A stretch of 64,000 nucleotides of DNA from Flavobacterium weaverense (GTDB lineage: Bacteria; Bacteroidota; Bacteroidia; Flavobacteriales; Flavobacteriaceae). The notes beneath the pieces are model-generated. The model did not search any database, was not told the DNA's origin, and saw nothing but the letters and a program-made list of their open reading frames with translations. The stretch covers positions 62,001 through 126,000 of the forward strand of contig NZ_REFH01000008.1 of NCBI RefSeq assembly GCF_003688495.1, read 5' to 3'. Position numbers and translations under genes: made by a program. This document shows positions 16,680 to 26,092 of this stretch, in pieces; the stretch's first letter is position 1, and each line of letters starts with the position of its first letter.

Positions 16680-18563
16680 TTATTGAGCTAAAAATAAATA
16701 AGAAATAATGGCACAAAGCCCAATCACAAAAGCAAAAAGATAAAGTCCAATACTTCCGGACTGCAATTTCTTACCTTGAAAACTTATTTCGTTAGTAACT
16801 TTCCCAAGTCCAAAAACTAGAGAAGATAAACTTGTTTCTATAGTGTCTCTAAAAAATCCTGACAAAACATTGATTGGTTTAACAATTATAGCGTCATAGA
16901 ATTCGTCCACGTAATATTTATTATAAAGCACTTTTGAGAATCCAGTAATAGCAGCATCTTCTGCGGGAATAGAATCTTGCTTAATGTATTTGGCGTAAGC
17001 CAAACCAATACCAATTAATCCACCAACAACTGCAATAGCCATTAAGATATATTCAGTAGTTCCTAAATGATGAGCCGCTGTTGCTAATTTTGGTAGAATA
17101 GGAGTTAAATATTCATTCAACCAGCTGTTTCCAGGTAAGCTAATCAAACCACCTACTGTTGCTAAAATCGCTAAAACAATTAAGGGAAGAGTGATTAGTG
17201 ATGGGCTTTCATGTAAATGATGTTTTTGCTCTGCAGTTCCTCTAAATTCTTTGAAGAAAGTTAGGAACATCAATCTAAACATATAGAAAGCTGTCATTAT
17301 CGAAGCTATAGAACCAATTAACCATAAAGGAATGTTGCTGTGAAATGCCACTAACAAGATTTCATCTTTCGAGAAAAAACCTGAAAATAATGGAACTCCT
17401 GAAATAGCTAGAGAAGCAATAAGCATTGTTCCAAATGTAATTGGCATTGCTTTTTTCAACCCACCCATATTGCGCATATCTTGTTCGCCTCCCAAAGCAT
17501 GAATAACAGAACCAGAACCTAAGAACAAACAAGCTTTAAAGAAAGCGTGTGTTATTACATGGAAAACGGCAACTTCATAAGCGCCTAATCCCAACGCTAA
17601 GAACATTAATCCTAATTGCGAAACGGTAGAATAAGCTAATACTTTTTTAATGTCATTTTGAACTAATCCAATAGTTGCAGCTACTAAAGCAGTAATCGCT
17701 CCAACAACAGCTATTATAGATTGAACATCTGGCGTTAAATCAAACAAGAAATTCATTCTCGTGATCATAAAAATTCCTGCAGTTACCATCGTAGCTGCGT
17801 GAATTAATGCTGAAACTGGTGTTGGACCTGCCATTGCATCCGGTAACCAAGTGTATAATGGTATTTGCGCTGATTTACCACAAGCTCCAATGAATAGTGC
17901 AAACGCAGCAGCTGAAAGCCAATACATATTTAAATCTGTAGCTCCAGAAATTCCTATTTTTAAAGTAGAGAAATCTAAAGTGTTGAATAACATTCCCAGA
18001 ATGAAAATCCCAATTAGCAATCCTAAATCTCCAATTCTGTTCATGATAAATGCTTTCTTAGCCGCATCATTGAATTCTTGGTTTTTATACCAAAACCCAA
18101 TCAATAAGTAAGAACAAAGACCTACGCCTTCCCAACCAATGAACATTACTAATAAGTTACTTCCTATTACAAGTGTAATCATGAAAAACACAAACAGATT
18201 CAAATAGGCAAAAAAGGTATGCATCTTTTCATCGTCATGCATGTAACTAATAGAATAAAGGTGAATCAAAGATCCTATTCCAGTTACAAAAAGCAACCAT
18301 AAAATAGATAATTGGTCTAATAGAAAACCAAAGTCTACTTTAAAATTACTGATTTGGATCCAATCAAATAATTGAATTTGAATTGGTTCTTTTGAAGCGG
18401 TTATTTGTCCAAAGAAATAAAGTGAAACAGCGAATGAAACTGCAACAGTTAATGTCCCAATTATTCCAGCTACTGTTTTTCCTAAACTTTTCCCGAAGAA
18501 AATATTAATTAAAAACCCTAAAAAAGGAGCTAATAATAAGAGTAAAGATAAATTTGTATTCAT
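16680..18563 (-). CDS. nuoL: NADH-quinone oxidoreductase subunit L
   Basis: The largest antiporter-like subunit of complex I (627 residues), located at the distal end of the membrane arm, with the long lateral helix expected from its C-terminal extension. Signature stretches are MFIGWEGVGLCSYLLIGFWY, AFIMNRIGDLGLLIGIF, CGKSAQIPLYTWLPDAMAGP with PVSALIHAATMVTAG, and KKVLAYSTVSQLGLMFLALG. It begins six bases after the nuoK stop. Length is within the family norm. Confidence 0.97.
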   Translation of the reverse strand: MNTNLSLLLLLAPFLGFLINIFFGKSLGKTVAGIIGTLTVAVSFAVSLYFFGQITASKEPIQIQLFDWIQISNFKVDFGFLLDQLSILWLLFVTGIGSLIHLYSISYMHDDEKMHTFFAYLNLFVFFMITLVIGSNLLVMFIGWEGVGLCSYLLIGFWYKNQEFNDAAKKAFIMNRIGDLGLLIGIFILGMLFNTLDFSTLKIGISGATDLNMYWLSAAAFALFIGACGKSAQIPLYTWLPDAMAGPTPVSALIHAATMVTAGIFMITRMNFLFDLTPDVQSIIAVVGAITALVAATIGLVQNDIKKVLAYSTVSQLGLMFLALGLGAYEVAVFHVITHAFFKACLFLGSGSVIHALGGEQDMRNMGGLKKAMPITFGTMLIASLAISGVPLFSGFFSKDEILLVAFHSNIPLWLIGSIASIMTAFYMFRLMFLTFFKEFRGTAEQKHHLHESPSLITLPLIVLAILATVGGLISLPGNSWLNEYLTPILPKLATAAHHLGTTEYILMAIAVVGGLIGIGLAYAKYIKQDSIPAEDAAITGFSKVLYNKYYVDEFYDAIIVKPINVLSGFFRDTIETSLSSLVFGLGKVTNEISFQGKKLQSGSIGLYLFAFVIGLCAIISYLFLAQ

Positions 18564-18569
18564 TATAGT

Positions 18570-18890
18570 TTATCCTTTTAAGTTTTTTAAATTGTCTATT
18601 GTAATCGAGCCAACATTCCTAAAGATAGAAACTAGAATTGCCAATCCTACTGCAACCTCTGCCGCAGCTACCGCCATAGAGAAGAAAACAAAAACTTGTC
18701 CTTCTGCATCTTGATGATAAGTTGAAAATGCTACGAATAATAAACTCACTGCATTCAACATAATTTCTATTGACATAAATACGATAATGGCATTTCGTCT
18801 ATATAAAACTCCAAAAACACCAATACAAAAAAGTATTACGCTTAGGAATATATAATTTTCAATACCAATTTGGTTTAAAATATTATTCAT
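18570..18890 (-). CDS. nuoK: NADH-quinone oxidoreductase subunit K
   Basis: A 106-residue, three-helix membrane subunit of complex I. It contains the two conserved membrane Glu residues in [19 protein letters not shown] and [20 protein letters not shown], part of the proton path. It starts one base after the nuoJ stop. Confidence 0.97.
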   Translation of the reverse strand: MNNILNQIGIENYIFLSVILFCIGVFGVLYRRNAIIVFMSIEIMLNAVSLLFVAFSTYHQDAEGQVFVFFSMAVAAAEVAVGLAILVSIFRNVGSITIDNLKNLKG

Positions 18891-18891
18891 A

Positions 18892-19431
18892 TTACTTTTC
18901 TAATTTTTCTTTTTTAGACAATAAAACACTTCCTATCATTGCTACTAAAAGTAATACAGAAGCAAATTCAAATGGAACCATATATTCATTAAGGAGTACT
19001 TTCCCTAATACCTTTATAGATTGATAATCTTCACCCGTTGAAGTGTATTCACCCACAATCGGTTTTGAATTGATGAAAATGGCAATTAAAATCAAACTAA
19101 TTAAAACAAAAGAAACAATTGCTCCTAGTCTTGTAATCCTAGGTCTGTGAACTTCTTTTTTCTCATTCAAATTCATCAACATTATGGTGAACAAGAATAA
19201 AATCATAATGGCACCAGAATAAACTATGATGTGAACTATTGCTAAAAATTGAGCATTCAGTAAGAAATAGTGTCCTGCGATAGAGAAAAAACAAATCACT
19301 AGGTAAATAGCACTGTGAATTGGGTTTCTACTGTAAATAGTTAAAAATGCAGTTAATAATGTTATAAATGCTAATACACAAAATATAATTTGAACAGCAG
19401 ATGCATTTGCAAAATCAGGAATATTGATCAT
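18892..19431 (-). CDS. nuoJ: NADH-quinone oxidoreductase subunit J
   Basis: A 179-residue membrane subunit of complex I with five hydrophobic segments. [20 protein letters not shown] and [26 protein letters not shown] are the conserved family regions. Its ATG overlaps the nuoI stop by one base (TAATG). Confidence 0.96.
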   Translation of the reverse strand: MINIPDFANASAVQIIFCVLAFITLLTAFLTIYSRNPIHSAIYLVICFFSIAGHYFLLNAQFLAIVHIIVYSGAIMILFLFTIMLMNLNEKKEVHRPRITRLGAIVSFVLISLILIAIFINSKPIVGEYTSTGEDYQSIKVLGKVLLNEYMVPFEFASVLLLVAMIGSVLLSKKEKLEK

Positions 19432-19976
19432 TATTTAGCGTTTTTTAATTGAGCATTTTTCATTGCGATATCTAATGGCATGACCAATTTATCTTTTCCA
19501 AAAATAAAATCTTCTCTATCATAACTTGAGGGTACAAGCAATTTAGAAGTCGTCAAGTAAATAGCATCTTTTGGACATGCTTCTTCGCATAATCCACAGA
19601 AAATACAACGCAACATATTTATCTCATATATTGAAGCATATTTTTCTTCTCTGTACAAGTGCTTTTCGTCTGGCTTGCGTTCCTCAGCTTTCATTGTGAT
19701 TGCTTCGGCAGGACATGACAAAGCACACAATCCGCAGGCAGTACAATTTTCTCTACCTAATTCATCACGCTTTAATTGGTGTTGACCTCGATAAACCGGA
19801 CTCATTTCACGTACTTGCTCTGGATACAAAATCGTAACCTTTCTAGTAAATAAATGCTTGATTGTGATTATCATTCCTTTGACAATCGCAAGGAGATACA
19901 TTCTTTCTAAAAAAGACATCTCTTTATTAGAGACTACTTTTTTTCTTCCCGATAAGGATATACTTTCTATTGACAT
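19431..19976 (-). CDS. nuoI: NADH-quinone oxidoreductase subunit I (two 4Fe-4S ferredoxin domains)
   Basis: A peripheral-arm subunit of complex I (181 residues) that carries clusters N6a and N6b. Two ferredoxin motifs are complete: CTACGLCALSCP and CIFCGLCEEACP. The C-terminal KLVMPLDIAMKNAQLKNAK and the N-terminal amphipathic stretch are typical. It is separated from nuoH by 122 bases containing a hairpin repeat, an unusually wide gap in this operon. Confidence 0.97.
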   Translation of the reverse strand: MSIESISLSGRKKVVSNKEMSFLERMYLLAIVKGMIITIKHLFTRKVTILYPEQVREMSPVYRGQHQLKRDELGRENCTACGLCALSCPAEAITMKAEERKPDEKHLYREEKYASIYEINMLRCIFCGLCEEACPKDAIYLTTSKLLVPSSYDREDFIFGKDKLVMPLDIAMKNAQLKNAK

Positions 19977-20006
19977 TTTTTATTTTTATTTGAAGCTTAT
20001 TCCTGC

Positions 20007-20090
20007 TCCCGATGCTTCGGGAAGTTTCAATCTTTATTTCGCTATCGCTAACATAAAGGATTTCCACTTCTATCAGGGCTACTGCTTTTT
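20007..20090 (+). repeat. Dispersed intergenic repeat, copy 1 (nuoH-nuoI gap)
   Basis: It starts with the hairpin TCCCGA-TGCT-TCGGGA (20007-20022), then CAATCTTT, a TCGC-rich stretch, AAAGGATTT and ATCAGGGCTACT. The same word order is found in copy 2 at 32612-32687. It is non-coding and located inside the nuo transcript. Confidence 0.55.
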
Positions 20091-20098
20091 GGTGCTAA

Positions 20099-21151
20099 TT
20101 AAAATCCTAAATAAGCAAAAATTTCTGCTCTCAAAATTACTATTCCAGTTATCATGATATTTACAATCGCTAATGGAATTAAGATTCTCCAACCCAAATG
20201 CATCAATTGATCATATCTAAATCTTGGTATCGTCCAACGAACCCACATGTAAAGGAAAATGAAACCACATATTTTAACAAATAGAGCCCCTATTCCTATT
20301 ACATTGGCAATATTTACACCCCAGTTTTCTACTGCCCAACTCATTCCTGGATAGTTGTAACCACCAAAGAATAAAACAGCGAGAATAGTAGAGGAGATAA
20401 ACATATTTGCATATTCAGCAAATAAATAGAAACCCATTTTCATCGAAGAATATTCTGTATGATATCCACCAACTAATTCTGTTTCACATTCCGCTAAATC
20501 AAAAGGAGTTCTGTTTGTCTCTGCAAAAGCACAGATTAAGAAAATAAAGAAGGATAATGGTTGGTAAAAAACATTCCAGTTCAATCCAGCCTGTTGTGCT
20601 GAAATCTCTCTTAAACTTAAAGTACCAGTCATCATTAATAAAGCAATCAATGAAAGTCCCATTGCTACCTCATAAGAAATCATTTGAGAAGCGGCACGAA
20701 CTGCACCAATCAATGAGAATTTATTATTAGAAGCCCATCCACCAATCATGATTCCGTAAACACCTATTGACATTACACCAATAAGATATAATAATGCAAC
20801 ATCGATATCGGTTGCTTGAAGAATAATATCTCTTCCAAAAAGGTGAAATTTGTCTCCCCAAGGAATAACGGCACTAGTCATTAATGCTGTTGTCATTGCA
20901 AGAGCAGGTCCCGTAAAAAACAAAAAGCGGTTAGGGGTATCAGGCTCAAATTCTTCTTTAGCAAACAATTTTAAACCATCAGCAAGTGGCTGTAATATTC
21001 CACCTTTTCCAGCTCTGTTAGGACCGATACGATCTTGAAGCCAAGCGGCTACTTTTCTCTCAGCTAATGTAGAGTACATCGCCATTAACATTGTAATTGC
21101 AAAAACAACTAAAATGATAACGCTTTTCTCTATAATTAAAGTACTATCCAT
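20099..21151 (-). CDS. nuoH: NADH-quinone oxidoreductase subunit H
   Basis: The membrane subunit of complex I that forms the quinone chamber with NuoB and NuoD; 350 residues, eight to nine membrane segments. Family signatures are STLAERKVAAWLQDRIGPNRAGKGG, LKLFAKEE near the N-terminus and AFAETNRTPFDLAECETELVGGYHTEYSSM, which contains the acidic quinone-site loop. It starts three bases after the nuoG stop. Confidence 0.97.
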   Translation of the reverse strand: MDSTLIIEKSVIILVVFAITMLMAMYSTLAERKVAAWLQDRIGPNRAGKGGILQPLADGLKLFAKEEFEPDTPNRFLFFTGPALAMTTALMTSAVIPWGDKFHLFGRDIILQATDIDVALLYLIGVMSIGVYGIMIGGWASNNKFSLIGAVRAASQMISYEVAMGLSLIALLMMTGTLSLREISAQQAGLNWNVFYQPLSFFIFLICAFAETNRTPFDLAECETELVGGYHTEYSSMKMGFYLFAEYANMFISSTILAVLFFGGYNYPGMSWAVENWGVNIANVIGIGALFVKICGFIFLYMWVRWTIPRFRYDQLMHLGWRILIPLAIVNIMITGIVILRAEIFAYLGF

Positions 21152-21154
21152 TTT

Positions 21155-22198
21155 TTAAATGTTACCATGTTTAAAATCTTCCTCTTCATTTTTATCCAAA
21201 GGGATAGCTGGCATGCTTATTTTTTTACGGTCTTGCTCTCTACCTAAAAGGATTTGATCTTCAGTAGCGATTTCAACAGTTTCTAATTTTCTAGTATAAT
21301 TATTTTGATTGATAACAGAGTCTTTTTCAAATTCTCTTGGTCCTTCAATAATCCAATCTGAAACTTCTTTGTGATCAAAACGACATCCATTACAAATAAA
21401 TTCTTCTACTTCATGGAATTCATCTTTTCTACCAGTTACACGTTGGATTTCATCACCAAACATCCAAACTGTAGTTTTACCACAACATTTATCGCAATCT
21501 CTATGTGCATTGTAAGGCTTGTTGAACCACACTCTAGATTTAAATCTAAATGTTTTATCAGTCAATGCTCCTACTGGACACACGTCAATCATATTTCCTG
21601 AAAACTCATTATCAATTGCTTTAGAAATACAAGTAGAAATGTTTGAATGATCACCTCTATCCATAACCCCGTGAACACGATCATCAGTCAATTGATCTGC
21701 AACCATTACACAACGGTAGCAAAGAATACAACGATTCATGTGCAATTGAATATTCTCACCTATATTCTCTGGTTCAAATGTTCTTTTTTCTTCGATAAAA
21801 CGACTTTGCGATTTTCCGTGTTCGAAACTTAAATTTTGCAGATCACATTCACCAGCTTGGTCACATACTGGACAATCAAGTGGGTGATTAATCAATAAAA
21901 ATTCAGTTACTGATTTTCTAGCTTCTTGAACTCTCTCAGAAGATTTGCTATTCACTTCCATTCCGTCCATACAACCTGTTACACAAGAGGCCATTAATTT
22001 TGGCATTGGTCTTGGATCAGCTTCACTTCCTTTAGCAACTTCTACTAAGCAGCAACGGCATTTTCCACCGCTCCCTTTTAGTTTAGAATAATAGCACATT
22101 GCTGGCGGAACAACTTCCCCACCTATCATACGTGCCGCTTGCAGGATCGTTGTTCCTGGTTCTACTTCTATCGACTGTCCGTCTATTGTTACTTTCAT
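21155..22198 (-). CDS. nuoG: NADH-quinone oxidoreductase subunit G, short form (2Fe-2S/4Fe-4S binding)
   Basis: The electron-transfer subunit of complex I. Only 347 residues are present against roughly 690-900 in enterobacterial or Thermus NuoG: the cluster-binding N-terminal part is kept and the molybdopterin-oxidoreductase-like domain is missing. Visible ligands are the 2Fe-2S set CYYSKLKGSGGKCRCC with ASC, the His-Cys motif HPLDCPVCDQAGECDLQN, CILCYRC with CPVGAL for 4Fe-4S clusters, and a further CDKCCG and CNGC. The frame ends cleanly with a charged tail before nuoH, so it is not a truncation by mutation. As far as I know, the short form is usual in flavobacteria. Confidence 0.92.
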   Translation of the reverse strand: MKVTIDGQSIEVEPGTTILQAARMIGGEVVPPAMCYYSKLKGSGGKCRCCLVEVAKGSEADPRPMPKLMASCVTGCMDGMEVNSKSSERVQEARKSVTEFLLINHPLDCPVCDQAGECDLQNLSFEHGKSQSRFIEEKRTFEPENIGENIQLHMNRCILCYRCVMVADQLTDDRVHGVMDRGDHSNISTCISKAIDNEFSGNMIDVCPVGALTDKTFRFKSRVWFNKPYNAHRDCDKCCGKTTVWMFGDEIQRVTGRKDEFHEVEEFICNGCRFDHKEVSDWIIEGPREFEKDSVINQNNYTRKLETVEIATEDQILLGREQDRKKISMPAIPLDKNEEEDFKHGNI

Positions 22199-22278
22199 TT
22201 ATCTTTTTGTTTTTTTAGTTTAAGATTTAAATATTTACCTTTTACGATAAAAATAAAATCTTAAAACTTGAAACTAAT

Positions 22279-23646
22279 TTAAACTGTTTGAATACCCACT
22301 AAATGCTTAACTGTAGAAAAAGGTTCAGCAACAAAGTGATCTCTATTTTTTATTTTCTCTGGGAAACGAATGTGGTATTCGAACTCATCTCTAAAATGAC
22401 GAATTGCTGCTGCTACTGGCCAAGCTGCTGCATCACCTAAAGGACAAATTGTGTTACCTTCAATTTTACTTTGAATACTCAATAGCAAATCGATATCTTC
22501 TTCACGTCCATGACCGTTCTCAATTCTATGTAATACTTTTTCCATCCATCCTGTACCTTCACGGCAAGGAGAACATTGACCACAACTTTCATGGTGATAG
22601 AAACGAGAAAAATTCCATGTATTACGCACAATGCAAGAAGTATCATTATAAACGATAAATCCTCCTGAACCTAGCATAGAACCTGTTGCAAATCCTCCAT
22701 CACTTAATGACTCATAGGTCATTAAACGATCTTCACCATTTGCTGTTTTGTAAATTAAATTTGCTGGTAATACTGGAACAGAACTTCCTCCAGGAACAAA
22801 TGCTTTTAATGGTCTATCAGAACTCATTCCTCCTAAATACTCATCAGAATTCATGAACTCGTAAACACTTAATCCTAATTCGATTTCGTAAACACCCGGA
22901 TTTTTAACATGTCCAGAAGCTGAAATTAATTTAGTACCCGTTGAACGACCAATACCAATTTTAGCGTAGTCAGCACCTGAATTATTAATAATCCACGGCA
23001 CAGCTGCAATCGTTTCAACGTTATTTACAACAGTAGGATTAGACCAAAGTCCAGAGATTGCTGGAAACGGTGGTTTGATACGAGGGTTTCCTCTTTTTCC
23101 TTCTAATGATTCAATTAATGCAGTTTCTTCACCACAAATATAAGCTCCGGCTCCACAATGAACGTAAAGTTCTAAATCAAATCCTGAGCCTAATATATTT
23201 TTACCCAAAAATCCAGCAGCTTTTGCTTCGTTAATGGCTCTTTCTAATATTTTATAAACCCACATATATTCTCCACGAATGTAGATATAGGATAAGTTCG
23301 CCCCCAAAGCATAGCTCGAAGTAATCATACCTTCGATCAATAAATGAGGAATAAATTCCATCAAATAACGATCCTTAAAAGTTCCCGGCTCTGACTCATC
23401 AGCGTTACAAACTAGATGTCTTGGCTTTCCTGATTTTTTATCAATAAAACTCCATTTCATTCCAGCAGGGAAACCCGCACCACCACGACCACGTAATCCC
23501 GAAGTTTTCACTTCTTCAACTACTTCGTCAGGAGTTAAGGTTTTTAATGCTTTTTCTACTGAAGCATAACCTCCGTTTGCACGGTAAACATCATAGGTCT
23601 TTATACCTGGAACGTTTATTTTATCTAATAATATTTTTTGTGACAT
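22279..23646 (-). CDS. nuoF: NADH-quinone oxidoreductase subunit F (NADH and FMN binding)
   Basis: The catalytic entry subunit of complex I (455 residues) that oxidises NADH via FMN. Motifs are GLRGRGGAGFPAGMKW (NADH site), VCNADESEPGTFKDR (FMN site), GAYICGEETALIESLEG, and the 4Fe-4S cluster N3 ligands in ESCGQCSPCREGTGWM with NTICPLGDAAAWP. It starts one base after the nuoE stop. An 80-base AT-rich gap with the imperfect inverted pair AGTTTAAGATTT/AAATCTTAAAACT separates it from nuoG. Confidence 0.97.
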   Translation of the reverse strand: MSQKILLDKINVPGIKTYDVYRANGGYASVEKALKTLTPDEVVEEVKTSGLRGRGGAGFPAGMKWSFIDKKSGKPRHLVCNADESEPGTFKDRYLMEFIPHLLIEGMITSSYALGANLSYIYIRGEYMWVYKILERAINEAKAAGFLGKNILGSGFDLELYVHCGAGAYICGEETALIESLEGKRGNPRIKPPFPAISGLWSNPTVVNNVETIAAVPWIINNSGADYAKIGIGRSTGTKLISASGHVKNPGVYEIELGLSVYEFMNSDEYLGGMSSDRPLKAFVPGGSSVPVLPANLIYKTANGEDRLMTYESLSDGGFATGSMLGSGGFIVYNDTSCIVRNTWNFSRFYHHESCGQCSPCREGTGWMEKVLHRIENGHGREEDIDLLLSIQSKIEGNTICPLGDAAAWPVAAAIRHFRDEFEYHIRFPEKIKNRDHFVAEPFSTVKHLVGIQTV

Positions 23647-23647
23647 A

Positions 23648-24196
23648 TTATTTATCGTGTAATATTATTTTATCATTTTTACAATCAGCAATTAATAGGT
23701 CGATTTTCTCTTTATTCAAATGTTCCTTGTAAAAATCCCCTAACTGCATCATTGGAGCATAACCACAGGCACCTAAACACTGAACACCAACTACAGTAAA
23801 ATTACCATCAGCTGTAGTTTCTCCTGGCTCAACTCCTAATTTCTCACAAGTGTAATCCATTAAATCCTCTGCTCCATTCAAACAACATGGTGATGTTGTA
23901 CAGAATTCAAACATATATTTTCCAACTGGCTTTTGATTGTACATAGTGTAAAATGAAACTACTTCATAAACCTCAATTGGTTTAATTTGGATAATTTCAG
24001 CTACTTTATTCATCAATTCAAGACTCAACCAGTTATCATGTGCATCTTGAACTTCATGCAAAACCGGCAATAAAGCTGATTTTCTTTTATCTTCAGGATA
24101 ATGACTGATTAATTCATTGATGCGATTCATCAATGACTCAGTAATATTTATTTCTTGTGGGTGAAAGGTTCTTTCCATTTTTATTGTTTTTGCCAA
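23648..24196 (-). CDS. nuoE: NADH-quinone oxidoreductase subunit E (2Fe-2S)
   Basis: A thioredoxin-like 2Fe-2S subunit of complex I, 182 residues. The four cluster ligands are in CTTSPCCLNGAEDLMD and CLGACGYAPMMQLGDFY. The N-terminal helical part (LLPVLHEVQDAHDNWLS, then VYEVVSFYTMYN) is typical. It lies 99 bases downstream of the nuoD stop, behind two small hairpins. Confidence 0.97.
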   Translation of the reverse strand: MAKTIKMERTFHPQEINITESLMNRINELISHYPEDKRKSALLPVLHEVQDAHDNWLSLELMNKVAEIIQIKPIEVYEVVSFYTMYNQKPVGKYMFEFCTTSPCCLNGAEDLMDYTCEKLGVEPGETTADGNFTVVGVQCLGACGYAPMMQLGDFYKEHLNKEKIDLLIADCKNDKIILHDK

Positions 24197-24229
24197 AAAG
24201 GCGAAAAGTCACAAAGTTTTATAATTTAT

Positions 24230-24269
24230 CAGATTAAATAAATCTGAAATCAATCCCGAGACTTCGGGA
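24230..24269. repeat. Two small hairpins in the nuoD-nuoE gap
   Basis: CAGATT/AATCTG (24230-24246) and TCCCGA-GACT-TCGGGA (24254-24269). The second has the same 6-bp stem and 4-base loop as the hairpin at 20007-20022 in the nuoH-nuoI gap. Confidence 0.6.
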
Positions 24270-24295
24270 CGTTTATCTAAAATCTCAAATTCTTT

Positions 24296-25534
24296 TTAAG
24301 CGTCTAATTCTCCTGCAATTACATTTAAACTTGACAAAATTACAATCGCATCTGATAGCAATGATCCTTTTATCATTTCTGGATAGGCTTGGTAATAAAT
24401 AAAACAAGGTCTGCGGAAATGTAATCTATAAGGAGTACGACTTCCATCTGTTACTAAATAAAAACCTAACTCTCCATTTCCACCTTCAACAGGATGGTAT
24501 ATTTCTGCAACTGGAACTGGAACTTCACCCATCACGATTTTGAAGTGATAAATCAAGGATTCCATGCTTGTGTAAACATCTTCTTTTGGCGGAAGGTAAT
24601 AATCTGGAACGTCAGCGTGGAAATCATTTCCTTCTGGCATTTTATCTAAAGCTTGACGAATAATACTCAAACTCTCCCAAACTTCGGCATTACGAACGCA
24701 AAAACGATCGTAAGTATCTCCAGTTTTTCCAACAGGAATTATAAAATCAAAATCTTCGTACGAACTATAAGGTTGAGCAACACGAACGTCATAATCAACT
24801 CCTGTAGCACGTAAATTAGGACCTGTAAATCCATATGAAATTGCTTGTTCAGCAGTTATAGGACCAACATCAATAGTACGATCCATAAAAATTCTATTTC
24901 TTACAAATAGATTTTCAAATTCTTGCCAAGCAACTGGAAATTCTTCTAAAAATAAATCTAATTTTCTGAAAGCTTCAGGAGACCAATCTCTTTCAAAACC
25001 ACCTATTCTACCCATATTTGTAGTCAATCGAGCACCACAAATTTCTTCATAGATTTCGTAAACTCTTTCTCTAAATTGGAAAACATAAAGAAATCCAGTA
25101 AAAGCACCAGTATCAACTCCTAAAATAGAATTACAAATAATATGATCCGTAATTCTTGCTAACTCCATTACAATAACTCTCAAATATTGAGCACGTTTAG
25201 GCACCTCAATATCTAATAATTTTTCTAATGTCATCCACCAACCCATATTGTTTATAGGCGATGAACAATAGTTCATACGGTCTGTAAGCGGTGTTATTTG
25301 GTAAAAAGGACGATTTTCAGCAATTTTTTCAAAAGCTCTATGAATGTAACCAATAGTTGGTTCAGCCTCTAAAATACGCTCCCCGTCCATCAACAATACA
25401 TTCTGGAAAATTCCGTGTGTTGCTGGGTGAGTAGGACCTAAATTCAAGATAGAAAGCTCGCTTCCATCATCATTTAGCTGCTCCTTCATTTTCTTAGCAT
25501 AGCGATGCTCTGGTGGTAATAATAGTTCTGACAT
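24296..25534 (-). CDS. nuoD: NADH-quinone oxidoreductase subunit D
   Basis: A peripheral-arm subunit of complex I lining the quinone site; 412 residues, related to the large subunit of NiFe hydrogenases. Recognisable stretches: LNLGPTHPATHGIFQNVLLMDGE (the quinone-site His-containing loop), GYIHRAFEKIAE, DRMNYCSSPINNMGW, and GELGFYLVTDGSRTPYRLHFRRPCF near the C-terminus. It is separate from nuoC, not fused as in enterobacteria. Confidence 0.97.
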   Translation of the reverse strand: MSELLLPPEHRYAKKMKEQLNDDGSELSILNLGPTHPATHGIFQNVLLMDGERILEAEPTIGYIHRAFEKIAENRPFYQITPLTDRMNYCSSPINNMGWWMTLEKLLDIEVPKRAQYLRVIVMELARITDHIICNSILGVDTGAFTGFLYVFQFRERVYEIYEEICGARLTTNMGRIGGFERDWSPEAFRKLDLFLEEFPVAWQEFENLFVRNRIFMDRTIDVGPITAEQAISYGFTGPNLRATGVDYDVRVAQPYSSYEDFDFIIPVGKTGDTYDRFCVRNAEVWESLSIIRQALDKMPEGNDFHADVPDYYLPPKEDVYTSMESLIYHFKIVMGEVPVPVAEIYHPVEGGNGELGFYLVTDGSRTPYRLHFRRPCFIYYQAYPEMIKGSLLSDAIVILSSLNVIAGELDA

Positions 25535-25566
25535 TTATAGAATGTGAAAAATTATATATTGTGTTT

Positions 25567-26088
25567 TTAGCAATTGTCTATTGTTCTTCCAAAGAAACGG
25601 TCATCTTTATCTGTTCTTCCACCATCTTCCATTGGAAACTCTTTACGCATAGGAAATGAAATCATTTCGTCCATGTTTAAAATACGTTTCAATTGAGGGT
25701 GACCTATAAAGTCTACTCCGTAAAAATCGAATGTTTCTCTTTCCATCCAATTGGTACAAAGAAAAATGTTTGATATTGTTTTTATCTCCGGTTTATCGCC
25801 GTTAATAAAAGCTTTTATTTTGATGCGTTTGTTGTCGTACCAATTGTGCATGTGATACACAATCGCAAACTGTCTGTCCACTTCATTATCTGGATAATGT
25901 ATCCCACACAAATCAGTTAAAAACTGAAAACGCAATACCGGATCATTTTTCAAAAAAAGAACTAGCGCTGTAATTTTGTCAGATGCTACTTCGAACGAAA
26001 AAATATCTTTTTCTTCATTAAAACGAAAAACATTCTCGCCGAACGCTTCTGTTAATTTATCTTGAATAGCTGTGTTTTCTAATGCCAT
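25567..26088 (-). CDS. nuoC: NADH-quinone oxidoreductase subunit C
   Basis: A 173-residue peripheral subunit of complex I (30-kDa family). The signature WMERETFDFYGVDFIGHPQLKRIL is present, followed by the proline-poor C-terminus PMEDGGRTDKDDRFFGRTIDNC. It starts four bases after the nuoB stop and precedes nuoD by 32 bases. Confidence 0.95.
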   Translation of the reverse strand: MALENTAIQDKLTEAFGENVFRFNEEKDIFSFEVASDKITALVLFLKNDPVLRFQFLTDLCGIHYPDNEVDRQFAIVYHMHNWYDNKRIKIKAFINGDKPEIKTISNIFLCTNWMERETFDFYGVDFIGHPQLKRILNMDEMISFPMRKEFPMEDGGRTDKDDRFFGRTIDNC

Positions 26089-26092
26089 GTCT

